DNA of 64,000 bases from DATAUD01 sp035511075 (lineage in GTDB: Bacteria > Verrucomicrobiota > Verrucomicrobiia > Limisphaerales > Palsa-1400), in NCBI GenBank assembly GCA_035511075.1, contig DATKFW010000059.1, positions 120,583 to 184,582 of the forward strand, written 5' to 3'. How positions within the stretch are numbered: the first letter of the stretch is position 1; each line of letters starts with the position of its first letter. The notes below the pieces were generated by a model. That model did not search any database. It saw only the letters and a list, made by a program, of their open reading frames with translations, and had not been told where the DNA came from. Both the position numbers and the translations under genes were made by a program. This document shows, piece after piece, positions 19,018-27,652 of the stretch.

Positions 19018-19134
19018 TTGGGCCGGGGCCGGCAAGAGATTCGCCACTAGGCGCGACCAGAGGGGTGGGAAACGCCAACAAAATGGGGTGTTCAAGGGAT
19101 TGTTGCTCCCGCCGATTATGCCAAAATTGCGAAG

Positions 19135-20019
19135 ATGAACGATCCATTGGTAACGATCATTATCCGTTCGTTTAACGAGGCGTGGGCTTTGCGGGAAACG
19201 CTGCCGGCGCTGGCGGCGCAGGATTATGCGAATTGGGAGCTTATTGTTATTGACTCGGGTTCCACGGATGGGTCGGTGGAACTCATTCGCCAGGCTGGGC
19301 CGCGCCATTTTATCCAAATCCAGCCGCACGAGTACAATCCGAGCGCCGTGATGAACCAGGGAATGCGGCTGGCGCGCTCGGATATCGCGGTCTTTCTGAA
19401 CGCCGACGCCACGCCGCAAGGCCGTAATTGGCTGCGCCCGATCGTTTCGCTCCTGAAGGATCCGGATACGGCGGCTGTTTTCGGCCGGCAGATTCCGCGT
19501 CCGAATTGCCAGGCGGTTTTTTGGCACGATTACGACCGTTGTTTCGGCCCGCGGCGGGAGTCCACCAAGTGGGAACATTTTTTCAGCATGGCCAGCAGCG
19601 GACTGCGCAAAGACATCTGGAGCCAGCGTGGTTTTCTCGAAGCAATGCAGTATTCCGAAGATGACGAATATACCCGGTGGTGCCGCGCTCAAGGCTACAG
19701 CGTTCTCTATTGCCCCGAGTCGGTGGTGATGCACTCGCACAACTACACGCCGGTCCAGGCCTACAAGCGTTCCTTCGGGGAAGCCCGGGCGCTGGCCGCC
19801 GTGTGGAATTCCTCTCCGGGAAAAATCAACTGGCCGCGAACCGTCCTGCTGGGATGGATCAATGACGTGCGGCGGGATTTTGGTTTTTGCGCGCGCCGCG
19901 GGCTGCTGGCCGAATGGAGGCACGCGACCCGGATCCGCTGGCAGCAGCGGCGCGCCAAACTGGACGGTTTCAGGGAGGGTTGGAGATTTTACCGAAATGG
20001 CACAGCGATTCACAATTGA
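19135..20019 (+). CDS. Family 2 glycosyltransferase
   Basis: This is a 294-residue GT-A fold glycosyltransferase starting MNDPLVTIIIRSFNEAWALR. The nucleotide-sugar motifs are present: VTIIIRSFNE, ELIVIDSGSTDGS, VFLNADATPQ (the DxD position, here NAD), and the acceptor-side segment EDDEYTRWCRAQGYSVLYCP with the catalytic-base ED. No membrane helix is present, so it acts on the cytoplasmic face. Its 3' end overlaps the nucleotidyltransferase-like gene by 23 bases, giving tight coupling. It probably adds one sugar to a lipid-linked or exopolysaccharide precursor together with the WecG/TagA and GT4 proteins downstream. Donor and acceptor sugars are unknown. Confidence 0.93.
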   Translation: MNDPLVTIIIRSFNEAWALRETLPALAAQDYANWELIVIDSGSTDGSVELIRQAGPRHFIQIQPHEYNPSAVMNQGMRLARSDIAVFLNADATPQGRNWLRPIVSLLKDPDTAAVFGRQIPRPNCQAVFWHDYDRCFGPRRESTKWEHFFSMASSGLRKDIWSQRGFLEAMQYSEDDEYTRWCRAQGYSVLYCPESVVMHSHNYTPVQAYKRSFGEARALAAVWNSSPGKINWPRTVLLGWINDVRRDFGFCARRGLLAEWRHATRIRWQQRRAKLDGFREGWRFYRNGTAIHN

Positions 20020-21139
20020 CGGCAGTTCCGAGTTGGAACGGCGCCTGCAACGCGGGTGTGACCGGGTGTGCGATGGAGTGCGCGCCGTTTTCCCGCGCCG
20101 CAGCCTCGCCGCCATTGTGCTGGGCGGCGGCTATGGCCGCGGCGAAGGGGGCGTCAGGACAACCGAATCGGGGGACCTGCCTTACAACGATCTGGAGTTT
20201 TACGTCTTCGTGCGGGGCAATCGCCACTGGCACGAATACCGACGCGGCCCGGCGTTGCGGGTTTTGGGGGAAAGGCTTTCCGCCGAAACCGGCGCCCATG
20301 TCGAATTCAAGATCGAATCCACCGCGCGGCTCAGACGGGCGCCTGTGACGATGTTCAGCTACGATTTGGCGGCGGGGCACCGGGTTGTCCTGGGGGACGA
20401 TTCTGTTTTTCAAGATTGCGAGCATCATCTCGATGCCGCGGCGATACCGCCGGCAGAGGCGACGCGCTTGCTGTGGAATCGTTGCTCAGGGCTTCTACTG
20501 GCCGGAGAGATGCTCAACGAATTGACCGCCGAAAACGCTGATTTCGTAGCGCGCAATCTGGCCAAGGCGAGTCTGGCGCTCGGAGACGCGGTCCTTGCCG
20601 CATCGGGCCAATATCATTGGAGCGTTCAGGAACGCCATCGGCGCCTGGCCGCGCTGAACGCCCTCGAATCGGCGCCGTGGCTGCCGAAGGTTCAAGGGCA
20701 CCACGCGGCCGGCATGGTGTTCAAGTTGCACCCCCGCCCGGTCCGGAAATCTTCGGATGAATTCGAGCGGGAACATCGCGAGGTATCCTCGCTGGCCCTG
20801 GAACTTTGGCTCTGGCTGGAAAGCCGCCGATTGAATCGTCGTTTTGAGACGGCCAGCGAGTACGCGATGAGCGGCGTCGAAAAATGCGCCTGCGGCCCGG
20901 CTTGGCGGAATTTCTTGCTGACCCTGAGGACCTTCGGTCCGAGGGGCGCGCTGACTTCGCTTGCGTGCCGTTACCCGCGCGAACGTCTGTTCAACGCCTT
21001 GCCGCTGCTCTTGTGGAACAGCGACAGTGCCCAGGAATCCAAAATCATCCGGCGCTTGCAACAAGACTTGCAGACGGAAGCATCGGACCGGACGGGCTTT
21101 GTCTCGGCCTATAAACAACTTTGGCCCACCTATGGATGA
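19997..21139 (+). CDS. Nucleotidyltransferase-fold protein of a polysaccharide cluster
   Basis: I place the start at the ATG at 19997, inside the end of the GT2 gene; the longer frame from 19862 lies fully in that gene. The N-terminal third fits the nucleotidyltransferase pattern: LGGGYGRGEGG (42-52, the hG[GS] loop), then YNDLEFYVF with Asp65 and Glu67 in the metal-binding DhEh position. A third acidic residue may lie near VEFKIEST. The rest (about 150-380) is helical and recognisable only as a C-terminal helical bundle of the kind found in kanamycin nucleotidyltransferase-like proteins. It is coupled on both sides (23-base and 8-base overlaps), so it is part of the glycan cluster. It might add a nucleotide or phospho-group to a sugar or protein; substrate unknown. 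Confidence 0.65.
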   Translation: MAQRFTIDGSSELERRLQRGCDRVCDGVRAVFPRRSLAAIVLGGGYGRGEGGVRTTESGDLPYNDLEFYVFVRGNRHWHEYRRGPALRVLGERLSAETGAHVEFKIESTARLRRAPVTMFSYDLAAGHRVVLGDDSVFQDCEHHLDAAAIPPAEATRLLWNRCSGLLLAGEMLNELTAENADFVARNLAKASLALGDAVLAASGQYHWSVQERHRRLAALNALESAPWLPKVQGHHAAGMVFKLHPRPVRKSSDEFEREHREVSSLALELWLWLESRRLNRRFETASEYAMSGVEKCACGPAWRNFLLTLRTFGPRGALTSLACRYPRERLFNALPLLLWNSDSAQESKIIRRLQQDLQTEASDRTGFVSAYKQLWPTYG

Positions 21140-22652
21140 CTCCAATCTGAACAGTTTGCCCGCCTCCCGCCCGCCCATTGCCATTCTCGGCGTGCCATTC
21201 GACAACGTCAATTGCGCGGAGGCGATCACCTTGATCGAAGGCATGATTGCGTCAAGACGTCCGCATTACTTGGTTACTGCGAACGTGGATTTCCTCGTGC
21301 AAGCCGGGAACGACGTGGAATTGCGGCGAATTCTCCTGGAGGCGCACATGGTGCTCTGCGATGGAACACCGCTGGTGTGGGCTTCGCGATTTCTGGGAAA
21401 TCCACTGCCGGAACGCGTGGCGGGGGCGGATTTGGCTCCGAGGCTGATACGGCTGGCGGCGGAAAAGCAGTATCGGGTGTTCTTTCTGGGCGCGACGCCG
21501 GAATCCGCGGAGGAAGCGGCCCGCAAAATGCAATTGGAGCATCCCACGTTGGTGCTGGCGGGGCATTATTCGCCGCCTTTCGATGCGTTGCTCGGAATGG
21601 ACCATGACGAGATCAAACGACGGGTCCGCCAGGCGCGACCCGACCTGCTTTTCGTGGCCTTTGGCTGTCCCAAAGCCGAAAAGTGGATCGCGATGCACTA
21701 TCAGGATTTGGGTGTGCCGGTGGTGGCGGGCATCGGCGCGACAATCGATTTTCTGGCGGGGCGCGTCAAGAGAGCGCCGGATTGGATACAACGTGCCGGC
21801 GGAGAGTGGCTCTTTCGGCTGGCGCAGGAACCGCGCCGCCTGGCGCGCCGTTACGGCAAGGACCTCTGGGTATTTGGACGGCGAATCGTTTCGCAATGGT
21901 TGCGGCTCCGGGCTGGAGGGCGGACGGAACCCGGAAGCGCGGCCATTCAAATCGAAAGGCAGACCGGCGGCACGGACGCCGCGATCATTGCAAAATTGCA
22001 GGATCGCCTCGACGTCGGCGCGGCCCCGGATGGCCGGCGCTGGATGACTCCAATCCTTTCTCTGTGGCAGGATTGCCTGCTGGACCTCTCCGCCATCCGG
22101 TTTATTGACAGCACCGGCGTCGCTCTTCTTGTCGGCCTGCGAAAACGAATCCACTCCATGGAACGGCACCTGGTCCTGGTCGCGCCCAGCCGTTGCGTCC
22201 AGCGCGCCCTGGCACTCATGCAATTGGGAGATTACTTTGACACGGCGCCGGACGCGGCCGCGGGGCAGGAGATCATTGACACGCGAAAGCGCGAAGAAGC
22301 GGCGCACGTTTCGCGCGGGTCGTTGGACGCCGTTCCCGGCGTGGCCTGGCGGGGAGAAATCACGGCGGCAAGCGCCGGGGAAGTGTGGGACCGGACGTGC
22401 AACTTGTTGCGGGCGCCTAAGCGGGGGGCGCCCGTGGTGATCGACCTTTCGGACGCCCGGTTCATCGACAGCGCGGGATTGCGGATCATGGTGCAAACGC
22501 AGCAATTGGCGTGGCAGCGGGGAACGACACTGATCTTTGCAGGGGCGCAGCCCGCTGTGCGGAACGTTCTCCGCAACGCCGGCTTGGAACTGCTCCTGCT
22601 GGAAAGACCTGAGTTGCTGAGCCTGCTCGGCACGCCGGTCCCGGGCCATTGA
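21132..22652 (+). CDS. WecG/TagA/CpsF glycosyltransferase fused to two STAS domains
   Basis: The ATG at 21132 overlaps the previous stop by 8 bases. Residues 16-260 are a family-26 (WecG/TagA/CpsF) glycosyltransferase: VTANVDFLVQA (48-58), LCDGTPLVW (75-83), FVAFGCPKAEKWI and VGIGATIDFLAG-type motifs. Enzymes of this family transfer ManNAc or a similar sugar to an undecaprenyl-linked acceptor and normally end near 240-260 residues. Here two STAS (SpoIIAA-like) domains follow, about 285-375 and 400-500. Each keeps the potential phosphorylation loop: DLSAIRFIDSTG with Ser327, and DLSDARFIDSAG with Ser447. The fusion suggests that sugar transfer is controlled by a partner-switching kinase/phosphatase. 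No such kinase is encoded next to it. Confidence 0.9.
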   Translation: MDDSNLNSLPASRPPIAILGVPFDNVNCAEAITLIEGMIASRRPHYLVTANVDFLVQAGNDVELRRILLEAHMVLCDGTPLVWASRFLGNPLPERVAGADLAPRLIRLAAEKQYRVFFLGATPESAEEAARKMQLEHPTLVLAGHYSPPFDALLGMDHDEIKRRVRQARPDLLFVAFGCPKAEKWIAMHYQDLGVPVVAGIGATIDFLAGRVKRAPDWIQRAGGEWLFRLAQEPRRLARRYGKDLWVFGRRIVSQWLRLRAGGRTEPGSAAIQIERQTGGTDAAIIAKLQDRLDVGAAPDGRRWMTPILSLWQDCLLDLSAIRFIDSTGVALLVGLRKRIHSMERHLVLVAPSRCVQRALALMQLGDYFDTAPDAAAGQEIIDTRKREEAAHVSRGSLDAVPGVAWRGEITAASAGEVWDRTCNLLRAPKRGAPVVIDLSDARFIDSAGLRIMVQTQQLAWQRGTTLIFAGAQPAVRNVLRNAGLELLLLERPELLSLLGTPVPGH

Positions 22653-22676
22653 ACATTTCACCGAGGTCCTTGCGCT

Positions 22677-23891
22677 TTGCACATCGGCATTTCCACATTG
22701 ATGATTCAACGCGGACAGACGGGCGTGGCGCAATATGTCTTTGGCCTGGTTCGCGCGATGCTGCCTCGTTGCGAGGAAGATAGGCACAAGCTGACCCTTC
22801 TTGTCCTGGAGGATGACTTGCCGCTTTTCGACTTCGCTTCGGATGTCGCGCGGCTGACGCTCGTTCCGGAGCAATTCCGGCCCCCGATAAACAACCTGTT
22901 CTGGCATCAAACCATCCTTCCACGGATGGCGCGAAGGGACCATTTTGATGTTTTGCACGTGCCAAGCTACCGGCGATTACTCTGGCCCCGGCCCTGTCCG
23001 ATGGTCGCAACCATCCACGACCTCGCGCCATTTCATGTCAAGAATAAGTACAACTGGCCGCGCATGTTTTACGGGCGCGTGGTTGTGCCGTACCTGGCGC
23101 GGCGCCAGGACGAAGTGGTGGCCGTCAGCGAATTTACCGCCGGTGACATTGCGCGCTTTTTCAAACTGCCGCGCCAGCGTCTGACGGTCATTTACAACGG
23201 GGTCCAGCACGAGCGTTTCTTTCCGGGGGACCCGGCGCGGGCAAGAGATTGGGCGGGGCGGCGTCACGCACTGGACCGCCCCTTTTTCCTCTACGTCGCG
23301 CGTCTGGAGCATCCGGGGAAGAACCACGTCCGCCTCATCGCGGCGTTCGACCGTTTCAAATCGGCCACGGGGTCGGATTGGCAACTGGCCTTTGCCGGCA
23401 GCGACTGGCATGGCGCCCGCGAAATCCATTCGGCGATCCAACAGTCGTCTTTCTCGGCGGACATTCGCAGCCTGGGATTTGTGCCGGACACGGATTTGCC
23501 CGATCTTTATCGCGCCGCGGGAGCGTTTGTTTATCCGTCCTTGTTCGAGGGTTTCGGAATGCCGCCGATAGAGGCGATGGCGTGCGGATGTCCGGTGATT
23601 TCCTCGGCGCGAGGCGCCCTGGGCGAAGTCATTGGGAGCGCCGCCGCCGTCGTGGACCCCGAGAACACGGCTTTCTTGATGGCGCAACTCTGCATCGTGG
23701 CGACGAGTGAAGAGGCAAGAAATCGATTGAAGACGGCCGGCCTGGCGCAGGCGCGCAAGTTCGACTGGACCAAAACGGCGGCGGCCACCTTGCGAATATA
23801 CGAGCGCGCGGCCAGTTCGCCACATTGCCGGAATTCGCCGGATGTTTCGTCTTTCATATCAACCGCGGCCGCGCGGCCGGACAGTGCTTGA
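22677..23891 (+). CDS. Family 4 glycosyltransferase
   Basis: The TTG start at 22677 is supported by GAGGT at 22663-22667 with 9-base spacing; translation reads MHIGISTLMIQRGQTGVAQY. The 404-residue GT-B protein has an N-terminal acceptor domain (HVPSYRRLLW, ATIHDLAPF, VVAVSEFTAGDIARFF). Its C-terminal GT4 nucleotide-sugar domain has FFLYVARLEHPGKNHVRLI, then FVYPSLFEGFGMPPIEAMAC, the E-x7-E motif typical of retaining GT4 enzymes. The last 20 residues are a disordered Ala/Ser tail. It probably extends the same polysaccharide as the GT2 and WecG-like proteins just upstream (24-base gap). Confidence 0.93.
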   Translation: MHIGISTLMIQRGQTGVAQYVFGLVRAMLPRCEEDRHKLTLLVLEDDLPLFDFASDVARLTLVPEQFRPPINNLFWHQTILPRMARRDHFDVLHVPSYRRLLWPRPCPMVATIHDLAPFHVKNKYNWPRMFYGRVVVPYLARRQDEVVAVSEFTAGDIARFFKLPRQRLTVIYNGVQHERFFPGDPARARDWAGRRHALDRPFFLYVARLEHPGKNHVRLIAAFDRFKSATGSDWQLAFAGSDWHGAREIHSAIQQSSFSADIRSLGFVPDTDLPDLYRAAGAFVYPSLFEGFGMPPIEAMACGCPVISSARGALGEVIGSAAAVVDPENTAFLMAQLCIVATSEEARNRLKTAGLAQARKFDWTKTAAATLRIYERAASSPHCRNSPDVSSFISTAAARPDSA

Positions 23892-24001
23892 AGATCAAGA
23901 TTACGATTGGGATTGGGAGAAGCCGCCCACATACGTGAAATTCGCCCTGAAGCGATCAGAGAACGGCTTGGCTACCGTCGGTTTTCGTTTATGTTGCTTC
24001 T

Positions 24002-26485
24002 GTGACTTCGATCGCCGAACAATTGGAAAATCCCTCCCTTCTCCATCGGGTCACCATTCCCGATTTATGGCAGCAAGAGGCTGTCTCCGCGTTGCGCCAG
24101 GGCCACGATGTCGTGGTCCAGGCGCCGACCGGCGCGGGCAAGACGCTAATATTCGAGTTGTGGTCCAACCAGGGTCGGAATCGCGGCCAGGCCATTTATA
24201 CCGTGCCGACTCGCGCGCTGGCCAATGACAAATTGGCCGAATGGCGGGCGCGAGGATGGAACGTCGGCATAGCCACGGGCGATTTATCCGAGAATTTATC
24301 CGCACCAGTGCTTGTGGCGACGTTGGAAACCCAAAAGGGCCGCCTGATCAAGGGCGAGGGACCGGCTTTGTTGGTGGTGGACGAATATCAAATGATCGGC
24401 GACGCCGAGCGCGGCCTCAATTACGAACTGGCGCTGGCGCTGGCGCCGCCGCAGACACAATTGCTTCTTCTCAGCGGCAGCGTGGCCAATCCACAAAGTG
24501 TGGTGCAGTGGTTGCAGCGCTTGGGAAGAAAGGCCGTCCTGGTTCGCCACGAATTACGCCCGGTCCCGCTGGAGGAGGTTAACGCCAACAACCTCAACTT
24601 TTATGTGCCGCCTGAGATTCGGGGTTATTGGCCGCGCCTCGTCGCCAAGGCCTTGGCGGAGGATTTGGGGCCGATCCTCATTTTTGCGCCGAGACGCCAG
24701 TCCGCCGAATCGATGGGCGCCGAATTGGCGCGAATGTTGCCCACGCCGCAACCTCTGAGCCTGAGCGCGGAGCAAAAATCCCTTGTGGGTGGTGAGCTGG
24801 CGAAAATGCTCAAATGCCGCGTGGCCTATCATCATAGCGGGCTGAGCTACGCGGCGCGGGCGGGCGTCGTCGAACCGCTGGCCAAAGCGGGCCAGTTGCG
24901 CGTCGTGGTCGCCACGATGGGGCTGGCCGCGGGCATCAATTTTTCACTGCGGAGCGCAGCCCTCGCCGGCCAATCCTATTGGCGCGACAACCAGGAACAA
25001 TTGCTGCGCTCGGACGAAATTCTGCAAATGTTCGGCCGGGCCGGACGCCGCGGGCTGGACGAAACCGGATTCATTCTCATCACGGCCAATCAACTTCGTT
25101 TGCTTGACGCGCGTCCGGGTCATTTGTGCCGGGGCGGATTAGTCGATTGGAACGCGCTCCTGGCAGTGATGGACGCCGCGGCGGAGCAGGGCCGCGATCC
25201 CTTCGGCCAGGCCGTGCGGATCCAGGAACGGCTTTTTACGACCAAGCCGATCGCGCTGGGCGTTGAAGAATCGCTCCAGCATCCCGACGCTCCGTGCGGA
25301 TTGAAGACCGATGCGGAACGGGCGCGCCACGTCCGGCATCGCGTGCGCGAAATGCTTGACAGCAAAGGCGGGTGGGCAAATTATCCGGCCCCGAGCGACC
25401 GTCCTGCCAGGGAGGTCCACGTCATGGAAAGCGCCGTGACTTTGAAGACGCATTCGGCGCTGGCCGACCCGGTCGCGATGAAAAAACTCAGCGGCGGACC
25501 GATTTGTTTGTTGCAAGAGGACCAGGGGGGAAAGATTTACGGGCGGGCGGTGACCGTCGCGGACTTCTTGAATGACGACCGCGTTCTCCTGGCCAAATGG
25601 GTGCGCCGCCTAATCAACTGGAATGGACGCCAGACGCCGTCGGCGGTATGGGAACAAAAAGTAGTTCCGCTGCTGGAAAAGAAATTGGCCGCCCAAAAGA
25701 CGCCGCTGGTGCGGCTGGTGCGGGAAGAACGGCGCATCGTCGCCCATCTGAGCCTTGCGGAAGCGATTCTGCGAGTGCCCGTGGATTCGCACGGGATCGC
25801 GATTTGGAGGCCGATAGAAAGGGAAGTGATGGCGCCGGATTGCGCGACTTGCGCGCTGGTCCCGGTTTGCGAGAAGCTGCCCACGAGCGCGGGCGTGGCT
25901 CTGTTGTGGCGGCGTTTGGGGTTGATCGACGCGGCCGGCGTGCCGACTCGGCGCGGCAAGATCGCCAGTTTTTTCTCCCAGGGCGACGGCCTGGCGGTGG
26001 CGGCAGCGTTGGAGGAGGAGGCTTATCCCGTGGAGGAATTGATTTACGATCTGGCCGACCTGGACGGCGGCTATCGCTTTTGCGGCCAGGACAATCAGTG
26101 GGCAGGACGGCTGGCAATGGTGTGTCGGGAGACTTACGGCATGCAGTCCATTCCGGGTTACCTGGAGAGCGGTGTCCCGCCCAAGTATGGCGCCGGGGCC
26201 GAGCAGGTCGTCGCCTCTGTTCATAAGGACCCTTTGAGCAAAGACAGGTGGATCACCGAATTGCTTGGGACCGGAGACATCGACCGTGTGATCATCGAAT
26301 GGCGCAGCACGCTCCGTCAAATTTCGCACGCCCCCGATCTGGATTGGGGGCGGTGGCGGGAGTTGCAGCGGCGGGCCAGGGAAATTCTCAACGAAACGGA
26401 ATCACCGACCATCACGGAACTGCCCCCATTGGAATATCATCAAACCAGGAGGATTGACCATTGCCTGGTTTTGCGCCGGCACTGA
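24002..26485 (+). CDS. Ski2-like DExH-box superfamily 2 helicase
   Basis: This is an 827-residue protein starting at a GTG. Helicase motifs are in order: Q-like residues DLWQQEAVSAL, Walker A APTGAGKT (41-48), VPTRALAND (Ia), DEYQ (127-130, replacing DEAH/DEVH), LLSGSVAN (III), YHHSGLSYAARAGVVE (IV-V region), VVATMGLAAGINF (V) and QMFGRAGRRGLDETG (VI). This is the Ski2/Hel308 pattern. After about residue 400 the protein does not match the usual ratchet or Sec63 domains that I know. It contains a C-x2-C-x5-C cluster near 614-623 that could bind metal. It stands alone between the glycan cluster and a cytochrome gene. A role in RNA or DNA unwinding is likely; a defence role cannot be shown. Confidence 0.85.
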   Translation: MTSIAEQLENPSLLHRVTIPDLWQQEAVSALRQGHDVVVQAPTGAGKTLIFELWSNQGRNRGQAIYTVPTRALANDKLAEWRARGWNVGIATGDLSENLSAPVLVATLETQKGRLIKGEGPALLVVDEYQMIGDAERGLNYELALALAPPQTQLLLLSGSVANPQSVVQWLQRLGRKAVLVRHELRPVPLEEVNANNLNFYVPPEIRGYWPRLVAKALAEDLGPILIFAPRRQSAESMGAELARMLPTPQPLSLSAEQKSLVGGELAKMLKCRVAYHHSGLSYAARAGVVEPLAKAGQLRVVVATMGLAAGINFSLRSAALAGQSYWRDNQEQLLRSDEILQMFGRAGRRGLDETGFILITANQLRLLDARPGHLCRGGLVDWNALLAVMDAAAEQGRDPFGQAVRIQERLFTTKPIALGVEESLQHPDAPCGLKTDAERARHVRHRVREMLDSKGGWANYPAPSDRPAREVHVMESAVTLKTHSALADPVAMKKLSGGPICLLQEDQGGKIYGRAVTVADFLNDDRVLLAKWVRRLINWNGRQTPSAVWEQKVVPLLEKKLAAQKTPLVRLVREERRIVAHLSLAEAILRVPVDSHGIAIWRPIEREVMAPDCATCALVPVCEKLPTSAGVALLWRRLGLIDAAGVPTRRGKIASFFSQGDGLAVAAALEEEAYPVEELIYDLADLDGGYRFCGQDNQWAGRLAMVCRETYGMQSIPGYLESGVPPKYGAGAEQVVASVHKDPLSKDRWITELLGTGDIDRVIIEWRSTLRQISHAPDLDWGRWRELQRRAREILNETESPTITELPPLEYHQTRRIDHCLVLRRH

Positions 26486-26540
26486 ATTGCCCGCCGGGCC
26501 GGCCCGCGAAACATTTCCGGGGTCCGGGACTTTGTCGCCG

Positions 26541-26978
26541 TTACTTTGCTCCTTGGTCAATCCAGGCCCGGATGAGCCCGATTTGTTCCTTTGTCAGCGG
26601 TTGAATATGGTCTCTGTTTTTTGGGGGCGGCATGTAATCATCCGGATCCCCGGCGTGCGAGACCATCCCCACCATCGCACTCTTGGCGCTGTCGCCAGGG
26701 ACCAAAGCGGGGCCGTCCTCGCCGCCTTTTAACACTGCATCCAGGCTGTCCAGGCGCAGTTTGCCTTTTGGCTTGGGATTTTTGACACTGTGGCAGGGAT
26801 AACAGGATTTTTCGAAAATCGGCTGGATGTCCGTGGCGTACGTCACGCCTTGTTTTGTTGAGGCGGGCGGGAGCAATTTGGGGTCGATCTCAACCTTGTC
26901 CTTGTCTTGCCCGAACGCGCAAGCCGCAGCCAGGACACAACTTGAAACGAAAATGCGGATAAATGATTTCGTCAACAT
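26541..26978 (-). CDS. Secreted small c-type cytochrome (planctomycete/verrucomicrobial type)
   Basis: I take the ATG at 26978 (MLTKSFIRIFVSSCVLAAAC), which gives a good signal peptide; ATGs at 26999 and 27002 are possible. The mature protein has one haem-c motif CYPCH in PIFEKSCYPCHS, followed by KPKGKLRLDS, GDSAKSAMVGMVSHAG, DDYMPPP (axial Met candidate) and PLTKEQIGLIRAWIDQGAK. That is the signature of the cytochrome c domain usually found fused to or beside DUF1549/DUF1553 proteins in planctomycetes and verrucomicrobia. Here it stands alone. It converges with the helicase gene, the two stops lying 55 bases apart. It probably carries electrons in the periplasm. Confidence 0.88.
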   Translation of the reverse strand: MLTKSFIRIFVSSCVLAAACAFGQDKDKVEIDPKLLPPASTKQGVTYATDIQPIFEKSCYPCHSVKNPKPKGKLRLDSLDAVLKGGEDGPALVPGDSAKSAMVGMVSHAGDPDDYMPPPKNRDHIQPLTKEQIGLIRAWIDQGAK

Positions 26979-27106
26979 GCGGTATTTATTCAAAAACATC
27001 ATCCCGGGTCAAAACCTATTTTGAAGTCCTTAAGACATGAGTCCGCGCGGCAGGAATATTCGCGTGACATTCGGGTTTCACGGTTTATATTTCGCGGTTC
27101 ATTGAC

Positions 27107-27181
27107 GACCCTATCGTCTAGCGGTTAGGACACTGCCCTTTCACGGCAGTAGCAGGGGTTCGATTCCCCTTAGGGTCGCCA
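27107..27181 (+). tRNA. tRNA-Glu (anticodon TTC)
   Basis: The acceptor stem is GACCCTA (27107-27113) with TAGGGTC (27171-27177). The anticodon arm is CTGCC/GGCAG around loop CTTTCAC, giving anticodon TTC at 27140-27142. The T-arm is CAGGGGTTCGATTCCCCT-like. Discriminator G is followed by an encoded CCA (27179-27181). Confidence 0.97.
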
Positions 27182-27652
27182 CTCCCCATAAAACACACAC
27201 AGAATCAACAGATTATGCAAGTTTACCATTCTGCCAATCGGGTTGTAACTGTCTGTAAAATATATGCAATTTGCTCGGAAATGCATCGTCGATCATACGC
27301 CGTCACTGTTGCTCAATCTGCAATCGTCAGGGCAGTCCGACCGTGACCAGGTTCGGAATCATGACCGGCCATGAATACTGATCGCGATCGGCGATGCTTT
27401 GGAGAGAGCGCTTCGCTATACAGATCCCATCCCTACGCTCCCCCGTAATGGCCCCTCCCCTTGTGTTATGTATTATCGCACCGGCGATCATTCAAACGGG
27501 ATGCTGGTGAGACTGCTTGGCGTGTTTCCCCCAGCGCCTCGCAGGTCAGATGACGAATGGGTTTCATTCCTGCGAAATTCTGGCGAATCGCCCCAAAAAA
27601 GCGGATTTGTCATTGCTTCTGAATCCCGTGGAAGTTACTGGTCGAGGCGACA
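27182..27652. other. Intergenic region downstream of tRNA-Glu
   Basis: These 471 bases lie between tRNA-Glu and the propeller-phosphoesterase gene. An 85-codon ATG frame (27399-27656) overlaps the next start by 4 bases but resembles no family. The downstream gene has GAGG at 27644-27647, five bases before its ATG. No repeat or integrase gene marks the tRNA as an insertion site. Confidence 0.45.

Noticed and set aside
24002..26485. Anti-phage defence island around the helicase
   Set aside because: No nuclease, methylase, toxin or other defence partner lies next to it.
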